Source: Kaistia terrae
Lineage (GTDB): Bacteria; Pseudomonadota; Alphaproteobacteria; Rhizobiales; Kaistiaceae
Direction of reading: 5' to 3'
Assembly: GCF_026344005.1 (NCBI RefSeq)
Contig: NZ_JAPKNH010000007.1
Span: 1-64,000, forward strand
DNA length: 64,000 bases
Below are positions 26,901 through 34,636 of the stretch, piece by piece. Below the pieces are notes generated by a model. The model was not told the DNA's origin and made no database searches. It saw only the letters and a list, made by a program, of their open reading frames with translations. Position numbers and translations under genes: made by a program. The number at the start of each line of letters is the position of its first letter. Positions within the stretch are counted from its first letter, which is position 1.

Positions 26901-27494
26901 ATGGTTACCAAAGCCCCCCGACAACGCCGGCCCGCTTTCGATCGAGAGCAAGGCATCGAGATCGCACGACGGCTTTTTCATGCGCGGGGTTATGATGCAG
27001 TCAGCATCGCCGATCTGACGCAGGCTCTCGAGATCAACCCGCCAAGCCTCTACGCCGCCTATGGCAGCAAGCTGGGACTATTTGAGCGTGTCCTGCAATC
27101 CTACTGCGTGACCGACTTTCTGCCGATTGGGAAGCATCTGAAAGCGGGCCGACCGCCAGCAGAGGCCCTCACCGAGTTGATGGTCGCGGCGGCTCGGCAT
27201 TATACGCGCGACCCAGAACAGCTTGGCTGCATGGTCACTGAAGCGATGCAAGCGGATGACATTCAGGCACGCGAATTGGCCGCTACCTTTGCTAAGCAGG
27301 GGAGCAGCGCCATTCGGAACTATGTCGCTCAGCATGCAGCCAAAAAGGACGTAGACAGGATCACAGATTATGTCCTGCTAAACCTGCGCGGGCTTTCTTC
27401 GTATGCGCGCCTTAACTACACTCAAAGGAAGCTGGTCGATTGCTCGCGAACGGCAGGTCGCGCGTTTGAAGGCGAGTTTGGCGAAAACGCATGA
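26901..27494 (+). CDS. TetR/AcrR-family transcriptional repressor
   Basis: A 197-residue TetR regulator. The N-terminal helix-turn-helix is clear (ARRLFHARGYDAVSIADLT, then PPSLYAAYGSKLGLF, about residues 20-62). The C-terminal ligand domain matches the TetR_C group that senses small hydrophobic molecules. It is divergent from the SDR/MFS operon with three shared operators between, so it should repress that operon and itself until an inducer binds. The start ATG follows AAAAGGAACC. Confidence 0.93.
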   Translation: MVTKAPRQRRPAFDREQGIEIARRLFHARGYDAVSIADLTQALEINPPSLYAAYGSKLGLFERVLQSYCVTDFLPIGKHLKAGRPPAEALTELMVAAARHYTRDPEQLGCMVTEAMQADDIQARELAATFAKQGSSAIRNYVAQHAAKKDVDRITDYVLLNLRGLSSYARLNYTQRKLVDCSRTAGRAFEGEFGENA

Positions 27495-27511
27495 CTTAGC
27501 GTCGCGCTCTG

Positions 27512-27730
27512 CTACGCGACAGTGTGGCACTGCCTTTTGAAGGCCAAGTCCGAGGCCATGAAGACACTGCCGAGGGGTGCCGCCTAGATCAGATTCAGAG
27601 GACGTCTAGAAGGCCCGGAGCGAGCCTCTGACGGGCATGAAGAGACCGCCGGCTACCTCTCTACCAACGCTGCACAAACTCCGCCTACGGCCACCCAAGA
27701 GTCTGCCGCATTGATCGAGAGAACGCACTG
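27512..27730 (+). repeat. direct repeat B: remnant of an integrase 3' end
   Basis: Directly after the TetR gene the sequence reads as a degraded version of the element 2 integrase end: a frame gives LKAKSEAMKTLPRGAA and stop, against LKAKYEAIKTLPKYAA in the intact gene. The downstream 140 bases also match repeat A. It is likely the end of a former second integrase copy or of a duplicated segment. Confidence 0.7.
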
Positions 27731-27927
27731 TAGAAAGTAACCGAAGCGGACGGGAGGCTGTTCGTGACGCGTGCCTTGTGATCTGCGTTTGGAATGGCGG
27801 AAGGCCTGAAGTGATGATCGTTCTCTTGGAAGACTGAAGCGATCTCGCGCTTTGGCGACGGTCAGCTTTACCCCCATCGCTGCCCTCCCGTACAGCGCAG
27901 ACGGCAGTCCGCCATGTCCCCCTTGCG

Positions 27928-28071
27928 ATGCGACAGGTCAAGCAGAACGCCGCCCCGCCCGTCCAGGAGGAGCTTCTAGACGCTGCTCTAGAGGCGATCA
28001 TGGACGGGACGGCAGCCGGAACTGAAGGCGCTCTGCGCCACCTGCATGGAATTGAGCAAAAAGCCAACTAG
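27928..28071 (+). CDS. possible 47-residue protein in the repeated region
   Basis: An ATG frame of 48 codons reads as a plausible small acidic helical protein (VQEELLDAALEAIMDG in the middle). A diverged copy of the same reading occurs before the second structured repeat (near 28673), where VQEELLGADLEAL can be read without a clear start. The frame also stays open upstream without an ATG, so this may be the surviving 3' end of a longer gene. There is no convincing ribosome site. Confidence 0.25.
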   Translation: MRQVKQNAAPPVQEELLDAALEAIMDGTAAGTEGALRHLHGIEQKAN

Positions 28072-28132
28072 ATGGGCGGGAATGGCGGGGCTCTGCCAAA
28101 GCCGCGACTAAACACCCTGCACTAGGTGCTAG

Positions 28133-28302
28133 CCCAGTTTATACCCCTATTCATTAGGTATGTAGGTAGGCTCTCTTAAGGCTCTGATACAGCATGTGCT
28201 GTAGGCTCTATCTCATCACTCCCTAGGTCTTGATGCAGGTATAGTGAGTGATGAGACCCTCCTCATGCAGGGCTGAGGGAAGAGAGGCCGAGATCAGGCC
28301 CC
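28133..28302. repeat. structured repeat, copy 1
   Basis: A 170-base block nearly identical to 28830-29000. It contains three AGGCTCT direct repeats, the perfect 16-base palindrome TACAGCATGTGCTGTA (28188-28203) and an inverted repeat TCTCATCACTC/GAGTGATGAGA (28211-28256) with a 24-base loop. Weaker similarity extends about 170 bases upstream and 100 bases downstream. No protein frame fits it. Confidence 0.75.
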
Positions 28303-28829
28303 ATGCCCGGAAGACCGTGGTCAAGATCGGGCCCCAACAGTCTCAGGGTCAGCGACCCAAAAGGTTTTCAGAATTTTGTCAGCCCGTATGATGATAAGAG
28401 CGCGCGAATTTTTCCCCATGCGCCACTAGTGCAGAGGCAACGCGGACGAGCAACGTTCATTCCCGTCTCCTTGCCGCCGCTGGTCTGGATGGAATGCAGC
28501 TCCTTCTCCACGCCGTCCTGCAGCTCCGCCTACGGCTGGCTTGCAGCTTGCCTCCTACCCTCTGGCTCCGCGCCCTGACCTCAGTCGACAGCATTGGGGA
28601 TTGGCAGGGGGGGGGAGCTTGTACCGAGCGATAGAAGGAGTGCAGAGGCCATGCGTGACCCCGCCCAGACGTCCAGGAGGAACTGCTAGGCGCTGATCTG
28701 GAGGCGCTCCAGTCGGACCAGAAGGCGATCTGCGCAACCTGCCCCGGGGGCAGGGCAAGAAGCCAGCTGGATGCTAGGAAATGGCGGAACTCTGCCAAAC
28801 ACGAACTAACTACCTCGACTAGATACTAA

Positions 28830-29000
28830 CCCAGTTTATACCCCTATTCATTAGGTATGTAGGTAGGCTCTCTTAAGGCTCTGATACAGCATGTGCTGTA
28901 GGCTCTATCTCATCACTCCTCAGGTCTTGATGCAGGCATAGTGAGTGATGAGACCCTCCTCATACAGGGCTGCGGGAAAGAGAGGCCGAGATCAGGCCCG
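28830..29000. repeat. structured repeat, copy 2
   Basis: This is the second copy, 697 bases from the first. The palindrome (28885-28900) and the inverted repeat (28908-28953) are unchanged, while most differences fall in the loop and the flanks. The flanking DNA is far more diverged than this core, so the core seems to be under constraint. Confidence 0.75.
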
Positions 29001-29256
29001 ATGCCCCGGAGGACCGTAGTCATCAACGTCGGGTCCCAAGAGGCCCGGGGTCAGCGACCCAAAAAGTTTCCAGAATTTGTCCGAGGGCATGAAGATAAGA
29101 GCGAGCGGTATCCCCCCCTGCGGCCCCGTGCCAGAGGGCAGCACGGGGCGAGCCGCGTGCATTCCGCCACCTTGCCGCTAGGAACCTGAATTGCATTCCG
29201 TCCAAGTGCAGCAAGTCGAAGCAGATATGGTTGGGCCTTGTAGGTATCGATTCGAC

Positions 29257-30186
29257 ATGACCAACCAGCCGAATAAGCATCACTTCCTGCCCGTATTCTA
29301 TCTCAAGCGGTGGGCGGGGAGCGATCAACGTGTATGCCAATTCAGCAAACCGCACCGTGACAACGTCGTACCCAAGCGACAGCACCCCGACGCCACCGGC
29401 TATATCAAGCGACTTTATGCCATCGAAGGTCTTCCTGAAGAAGAGGCGGTAGCCTTTGAGCGCACCTTCCTCTCTCCGGTCGATAGCAGAGCAGCCGAAG
29501 CCCTGGAAATCATGCGCGACCAACACGCCGCCAGCACTTTCACCGCTAAGCAGCGCGAGGCGTGGGCCGGCTTCCTTGCGAGTCTCATGTCGCGCATGCC
29601 TGAAGACATTCGGAAGGTGAAGGAACACGTAAAGGGGGATTGGCTGGCAGGCGTTCCCGAGCTTCAGGAAAAGTACACGGAGGCGAAAGCCGCTGGAGAC
29701 CCGGAATCGGTTCTTGAATACATCAGAAGCTCGGACGACCTTCTCTTTGAGAAGGGTGCCTTTACTGTTTTGCGACGGATCATGGATCACAAAACAGCCG
29801 CCCGTGCGATGGTATCGTTCCACTGGTCAGTGCTGAAAGTCGAGCACGCTCGGCTCTCGCTCCTGACTTCCGATCGCCCGCTGATATACACGCATCATAT
29901 GATGGGCTGGGATTCTTGTATTCTCCTCCCTATCGGCCCTTATGAGATTTTCCTGGCGGTCAAAGAACGGGGCTATGCCGACCACATCAAGAACCGCTCA
30001 CAAACCGAACTGGTTCGAAACATCAATCAGGCTGTGGTAGAGAATGCTGATCACTACATCTATGGCGTGGACGATCAGCAACTGCGATTCATACAGAATC
30101 GAATGGGGACCAACAAAGCCCCCACTCTCGTCGACCGTCTGAATGAAGTGCGCCGTAGGCGATCAGAAGCTCTAAGCTCGACTTAG
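29257..30186 (+). CDS. DUF4238 protein
   Basis: A protein of about 309 residues with the DUF4238 opening: NKHHFLPVFYLKRWAG, then Y-I-K-R-L-Y-A-I-E-G near residue 50, and a late SDRPLI segment with a hydrophobic strand. The function of DUF4238 is not established; such genes often occur in mobile or defence-type regions. The frame is open from 29191, with an ATG at 29227 and another at 29257; the latter places the His-His motif near the N-terminus as in relatives. It follows the second structured repeat by about 250 bases. Confidence 0.75.
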   Translation: MTNQPNKHHFLPVFYLKRWAGSDQRVCQFSKPHRDNVVPKRQHPDATGYIKRLYAIEGLPEEEAVAFERTFLSPVDSRAAEALEIMRDQHAASTFTAKQREAWAGFLASLMSRMPEDIRKVKEHVKGDWLAGVPELQEKYTEAKAAGDPESVLEYIRSSDDLLFEKGAFTVLRRIMDHKTAARAMVSFHWSVLKVEHARLSLLTSDRPLIYTHHMMGWDSCILLPIGPYEIFLAVKERGYADHIKNRSQTELVRNINQAVVENADHYIYGVDDQQLRFIQNRMGTNKAPTLVDRLNEVRRRRSEALSST

Positions 30187-30295
30187 CCAGCAGGCCTACC
30201 GCTGTCGCGCGGCACCGCTTGCCGTATGCACCACTCTGCTTTGAGTGCCCAATAGGTCCTGCCCCAGCGGACGTGTCCGCAAGCCCCCCAAAATT

Positions 30296-30327
30296 CGTCC
30301 AAATGAATGGGGTTGACATTTTGGACG
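30296..30327. promoter_or_regulatory. inverted repeat before the serine recombinase, possible res site
   Basis: CGTCCAAAT and ATTTTGGACG form an inverted repeat with one unpaired base and a 13-base spacer, 48 bases before the recombinase start. Small serine recombinases usually act at, and are controlled from, such dyads. A partial resemblance (CAAGCCCCCAAACTTCGTC) lies at about 23198-23214. Confidence 0.4.
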
Positions 30328-30374
30328 CAATCCGACTCAATGGTCTAGACCCTTCTGGACGATCGGAGACTACC

Positions 30375-30932
30375 ATGCTCGTCGGATATGCACGCACGTC
30401 GACCTCGGAACAGGAAGCTGGCCTACTGGCCCAGAAACGTGACCTTGAGGCGATTGGGTGTGAACGCCTGTTCGCTGAACACGTCTCCTCCGTCGCGCCC
30501 CGGGAGCAGCTCGGGCTCGCCCTGTCGTTCGCCCGAGAAGGCGACACCCTCGTGGTCACCAAGGTTGACCGCTTGGCCCGCTCCACAGTCGGCCTCTGGG
30601 AAATCGTGAAGGAACTCGAAGAGCGAGGCGTCGGGCTTCGCGTGCTGAACCTTGGAGGCGAGACGGTCGACACTCGCAACGCGACGGGCCGGCTGATCCT
30701 GAACATCTTCGCAGGCTTCGCCCAGTTCGAGCGGGAGATGATGTTGGAACGCCAGAAAGAAGGTATCGCCAAGGCAAAGGCCGAAGGGAAGTATCTCGGC
30801 AGAAAGCCTTCCGCCAAGCTCAAGGCGGACGATGTGCGGCGGATGCACGGCGAGGGGAAGACCCCGACCGAGATTGCAAAGACCCTTGGGATCGGTCGGG
30901 GGAGCGTGTACAGAGCACTGGAAGTCGCATAG
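30375..30932 (+). CDS. serine recombinase (resolvase/invertase family)
   Basis: A 185-residue Tn3/Hin-type recombinase: GYARTSTSEQEAG holds the catalytic Ser near residue 10, VDRLARSTVGLWEIV and FAQFEREMMLERQKEGI follow, and the C-terminal helix-turn-helix is TEIAKTLGIGRGSVYRAL. The ATG at 30375 is preceded by GGAG at proper spacing; the longer frame from 30219 lacks support. It is distinct from the recombinase at 17029. Its likely site is the inverted repeat just upstream. Confidence 0.93.
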   Translation: MLVGYARTSTSEQEAGLLAQKRDLEAIGCERLFAEHVSSVAPREQLGLALSFAREGDTLVVTKVDRLARSTVGLWEIVKELEERGVGLRVLNLGGETVDTRNATGRLILNIFAGFAQFEREMMLERQKEGIAKAKAEGKYLGRKPSAKLKADDVRRMHGEGKTPTEIAKTLGIGRGSVYRALEVA

Positions 30933-31311
30933 AGGCGCGTACGGAGTCCGTGGACGGGCAAGCGCGGGTCGCCGCCACATCCTTGCAGCGAGCTGCCAAT
31001 ACCCGCCTATGGAGTCCCGCAGACGCTTCCTGCCAGAAGGACCAGCGCTGGTTCTCCCACCCACGTTCGACCGTCTGTTTTCTTTTTGGCCAGCTCCAAG
31101 CCCAGCCTCGGACCTTGCTAACCCGCTCGGGCAAACGACGATTGCTCCCCCTGCGACATAAAGTATGCTGGCCAGCAGAAGACAAACTCCGCCGCTGGTC
31201 GATAGTCACCCAAGATAGCAGGGCATTTCAGCGGAGCAGCGCGTCACAGAGCATTTGGTTGACGGCCGAGAAGCGCGGCAAGCGTCATCTCCGATTTAGT
31301 GGGTACGGCAA
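30933..31311. other. intergenic region, no gene recognised
   Basis: Nothing convincing was found in these 379 bases between the recombinase and the DUF4145 gene. Open frames give no familiar product. Confidence 0.35.
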
Positions 31312-32061
31312 ATGAGACGCGATTTGTGGGATGCTGGGTTTACGGCTCTGCCTAAATGGACCTGTCCGCAATGTGAAAGCGGCTCACTACTGACGATGCC
31401 CGACTTTCCAAGGTGGGAAGAAACCGAATATTCCAAAGAAGAGCAAGACCATCAGGACTCCGAGCCTGACTGGACCGTTGAACGTTTTGTCGCGCTTATG
31501 AAGTGCGAGGTTGCCACATGCGGAGAAATTGTGGTGGTCGGCGGCGATCGCCAGGCGTGGATGCAAGATGACTACGAGCGGAACACTCAGTCTTGGGAGA
31601 GCATACTTGTCTGCGGGTACGTTCGCCCAGCGCCCAACATCATTCCCATTTCTCATAATCTTCCGTCTGAGTGTTCGAAGCAACTGAAAAAGGGTTTCGA
31701 GCTGTATTGGGTGGACAAGGCTGCTGCTGCGAACAGACTGCGCATTTTCGTGGAGCGCTTGATGGACCATTTCAAGGTGCCGACGAAGGGCAAAGGGAAG
31801 AAAGTCAAAGTTCACACCCTCGACTTGTCAGAACGAATTGACGAATTCGACACAATGAAGCCGGGGCACAAAGACGCCCTAGATGCCCTGCGACATGTGG
31901 GCGACTACGGAAGTCACCAGGGGGAGGCCGATGCGCAGGCGCTGCTAGATTGTTTCGAGCTGCTGGAAGATGCGCTGGCGGAACTAATCGATCAGAAAAA
32001 GGCAATGCTCGCGGCAAAGGCTCAGAAGCTCATCCAAAACAAGGGTAAAGATAATTGGTAA
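31312..32061 (+). CDS. DUF4145 protein with N-terminal zinc ribbon
   Basis: A 249-residue protein. A CPQC pair near residue 18 and a second Cys pair (C-E-V-A-T-C near 65) suggest a zinc ribbon. The C-terminal region, about 150-235, is a DUF4145 domain (LSERIDEFD, HKDALDALRHVGDYGSH). DUF4145 occurs alone or fused to nucleases and is frequent in phage-defence and mobile regions; a molecular role is not established. It is the last gene of element 2, ending 249 bases before the right attachment core. Confidence 0.75.
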   Translation: MRRDLWDAGFTALPKWTCPQCESGSLLTMPDFPRWEETEYSKEEQDHQDSEPDWTVERFVALMKCEVATCGEIVVVGGDRQAWMQDDYERNTQSWESILVCGYVRPAPNIIPISHNLPSECSKQLKKGFELYWVDKAAAANRLRIFVERLMDHFKVPTKGKGKKVKVHTLDLSERIDEFDTMKPGHKDALDALRHVGDYGSHQGEADAQALLDCFELLEDALAELIDQKKAMLAAKAQKLIQNKGKDNW

Positions 32062-32309
32062 GATGTCATCGGACGATGCCATCCTCTCAGACGCGTGAAA
32101 TGTTTTTTGGGTGCATTGCCGTCGAAACCCATCGACCAAGTGAAGGGCAGCTTTCCAAGCGTGGCCGGCCGAAACCTGCCAATCCGCTCCCCGCCTAAGC
32201 ACGGCCGTTCGCGGACCCTTGACACTCACACCCGATCTTCACACAAAGGATGTTCGCGAGGGAGAAAAAGCGCTGAGATATCAACGGGTGCTACACAAAA
32301 GAGGCCAGC

Positions 32310-32332
32310 TCAATCCTCTCTTGCAGCACCAC
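32310..32332 (+). repeat. right attachment core (attR) of element 2
   Basis: 23 bases from TCAATCC to CACCAC repeat the tRNA-Thr 3' end a third time; the base before is C here instead of T. It ends the accessory DNA. To its right lie ordinary chromosomal genes. Confidence 0.85.
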
Positions 32333-32585
32333 CACAACTCCTTGAAACTAAACGACTATGGCATGATAAACTCGCCAGACAGCTGATCGACAGACAGCTT
32401 TTGGTAGTCATTTTGCCGTAGAGGCTGGCCAGACCGTCGTCGAATAAGGCCGAACGCCGCTGCTGTTCGGCTACGGCCTCTTCATCGCGCTGTCGCTTCG
32501 AAGCGGCGTTGTTCTGAAGGAAAGTCATCGCCTGACGCCGGCGCGAATCCTTACAAGCTGGGACGTCGAGAGCGCCCCCAACCGC

Positions 32586-33521
32586 CTAGAACGGGTTGAC
32601 GTAGTTCAGGATTGCGCTCTGTCGGAGCACGACTTTGCGAATGACATGCGCCACCTGGACATGGTCGGTGTAGATGGCGGCCGTGCCCGTGCTTCCGGCG
32701 GGAAGGCTTAGGCCGATTGAAGGATCATCGAGCTTGAAGCGCACCACGAACGGAGCCGCTAGGATCTCCGATGGCGCCACGGCAAGCCCGCCGGGCTGCG
32801 ATTGCCCGGTTGCGATGGCCTGGATTACCGTCTCAACCTTCCCGGAGAAAATCCGGCCGGGAAACATCTTGAACGTGACCTCGACAGGCTGGCCAGCCTC
32901 GATGTAGCGCGCGTTGTTCTGCGAAATCTCGGCGCCGAGGAGGGTGTCGGCCGTGTCGATGAAGGCCATCACGGGCGACTGGCCATTGACGCGCGCGCCT
33001 TTGCGGAGGGCAAGGTTGGTGACATAGCCGTCGGTCGGCGCGCGAACAGTCGTCTTGTCGAGGTTCCATTTGGCAGCGTCGAGTTCTGCCTGGAGCTGAT
33101 CCCGCTGGGCCTCGCGCTGTTGCACATCAAAAGCCCGCCCGACGTCCTTGCTTTGGAGCTCGGAGAACTGGCTGAACCGCAACTCCGCCAGCTTGAGCTG
33201 AGCTTCGATGCCGCGAACCTGCGCCTCATAAACGGTGGGGTCGATGCGGAACAGAATATCCCCGGCCTTGAGCGGCGTGTTGGCGGTGACCGGAACGTCA
33301 ATGACTTCGCCAGCCACCGATGGGATGACCTGGACGGAATTGCGCTGCACCGCCGCCGGTCCAGACGGCGCGCCCCATCCCATCGGAATGAACAGGCCGA
33401 CCAGAAGCGCGAGCATCACGATGACCGGCGATACCTTCCAAAACAAGTTGAAAGGGATGAACTTGAGCCAGACGAAAAGGACAAGGAGAGCGATGTAGCC
33501 ATTGAGAAGGACGACGATCAC
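32586..33521 (-). CDS. HlyD-family membrane fusion protein
   Basis: A 311-residue periplasmic adaptor: one N-terminal membrane segment (about 3-22) and a second hydrophobic stretch (about 30-50), a lipoyl half-motif with IPSVAGEVIDVPV, a coiled-coil with many Gln/Leu about 100-160, and the return half-motif VRAPTDGYVTNL. The start is GTG at 33521, overlapping the DUF3302 stop, with GGAGG eight bases before. Pairing with a DUF3302 gene matches Escherichia coli yiaV/yiaW. The exported substrate is unknown and no outer-membrane partner lies nearby. Confidence 0.9.
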   Translation of the reverse strand: MIVVLLNGYIALLVLFVWLKFIPFNLFWKVSPVIVMLALLVGLFIPMGWGAPSGPAAVQRNSVQVIPSVAGEVIDVPVTANTPLKAGDILFRIDPTVYEAQVRGIEAQLKLAELRFSQFSELQSKDVGRAFDVQQREAQRDQLQAELDAAKWNLDKTTVRAPTDGYVTNLALRKGARVNGQSPVMAFIDTADTLLGAEISQNNARYIEAGQPVEVTFKMFPGRIFSGKVETVIQAIATGQSQPGGLAVAPSEILAAPFVVRFKLDDPSIGLSLPAGSTGTAAIYTDHVQVAHVIRKVVLRQSAILNYVNPF

Positions 33522-33757
33522 TTGGTCGCCTCCTTCTTTTCCGGGAAGTCGACATAGGCCCAGATCAACACCAGGGGCCAGAAGACAAATCCAAAGACCA
33601 AGCTCGCCCAGCTTCCGACGGCTACCGCCTGAGCCCATGGATGGCCGCGCCTTCGCGCTATACGACCTGGCATGAGCCCCAAGGTGACAATCACTGCCAC
33701 GAGAGTGGCGATCACGACGAGCAGAACGATCCAGGCGAAAATGTCTACGAAAGACAT
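33518..33757 (-). CDS. DUF3302 inner-membrane protein
   Basis: A 79-residue protein with two predicted membrane segments (about 5-27 and 45-70) of the DUF3302 (YiaW-like) family: SFVDIFAWIVLL at the start, then MPGRIARRRGHPWAQAV, and WPLVLIWAYV. It always accompanies a HlyD protein and probably forms a small membrane unit with it. The ATG at 33757 was chosen over the longer frame to 33805 because it matches the family start. It overlaps the HlyD gene by four bases. Confidence 0.9.
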   Translation of the reverse strand: MSFVDIFAWIVLLVVIATLVAVIVTLGLMPGRIARRRGHPWAQAVAVGSWASLVFGFVFWPLVLIWAYVDFPEKKEATK

Positions 33758-34018
33758 GCTGCCGCTCCAAGAGCTATTGCGTTCAAACCTTGTCACATTC
33801 TCCACGCTGTGACGTCAATGCTTGCGCCGGCGTCTAGCCGGCATACTCAGAGTTGAACCGCAGGATCAGACCGGGCCTGCTGCGCGAGCTGTGGGTGCCG
33901 GTACGCAGTACCGAAACGGCAGGTCGTCATAGCAGCGTTTGGCGCATGGCAACCGCCTGTGGCATGGTCCCGCCATCGAGGCGCCGTGGAAAGGATTCAC
34001 GGCCAATCGGGAGAGCCG

Positions 34019-34132
34019 ATGTTCAGGAACCGCCGCAACTCGTCCTGGCCGCCGACCGGATCGATCGTGCTCGCCGTGCTGATCGTCGTGCTGACCCTGT
34101 TGCAGGCGGCGAAATCGCAGGGCTGGCTCTAG
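34019..34132 (+). CDS. possible 37-residue single-span membrane protein
   Basis: ATG at 34019 opens a frame of 37 codons with a basic N-terminus (MFRNRRNSSW) and a membrane segment (SIVLAVLIVVLTLL). GGGAG stands five bases before the ATG. Such small proteins are easily missed. There is no family match that I know of, and it stands alone between divergent genes. Confidence 0.4.
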   Translation: MFRNRRNSSWPPTGSIVLAVLIVVLTLLQAAKSQGWL

Positions 34133-34636
34133 GCTCGGTCCTCGATCCGCAATGGGCCGCGATGGGCATGAACTGCGATAGGCATGGACCGTTGGCGCGC
34201 GTGCCCCTACACTGCGCGTCTCGGACGAACCGTCCACCCCTTGAGAGATCGCGCCAACCCATGTCCCGATTGCCGGATTCCGTCAGCTGATGCCATCCGA
34301 CGACCCCGATAGTACCACCGCCCCCTCCCCGTTCTGGGCCAGGGGGCCAGCCCGATCCAAGCCAAGCTCCCTCCGCAGCCGCGGCATAGGCCGATCCGGC
34401 CCGCCCTGCGGCAGCCTCGCGCACCGCATCACGCGCAATCCCTTGCGCGAACGACGCCGTGCGCGCCACGCCGCCCGGACCGAGCTTCCGCACCGATCGT
34501 CGCCACCCTCATTGCACCGGACCGGCGCTGTCGCACCGACGTCGTGGCCATATGCCAGACTGACCGCCACAGCGCCTGCCGCTTCGCCGTCTCAACAGGA
34601 GGACCGGTCCTACCGTCCGGTCACGGGAACCCCTCA
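34133..34636. other. intergenic region upstream of the TerC-type gene
   Basis: About 500 bases, with frames open only through GC bias. Near 34600-34620 GACCGG and CCGGTC form a short hairpin just before the TerC start. I do not see a yybP-ykoY manganese riboswitch, which often precedes terC genes elsewhere. Confidence 0.4.

Noticed and set aside
28133-29000. CRISPR array
   Set aside because: Only two copies, 170 bases long and 697 bases apart; no short repeats with regular spacers and no cas genes.
32310-32528. 72-codon minus-strand frame crossing the right attachment core
   Set aside because: Its last codons lie in the tRNA-derived repeat, there is no good ribosome site and no family match; probably chance.
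34560-34636. yybP-ykoY manganese riboswitch before the TerC gene
   Set aside because: Only a simple GACCGG/CCGGTC hairpin is present; the conserved riboswitch core is not seen.
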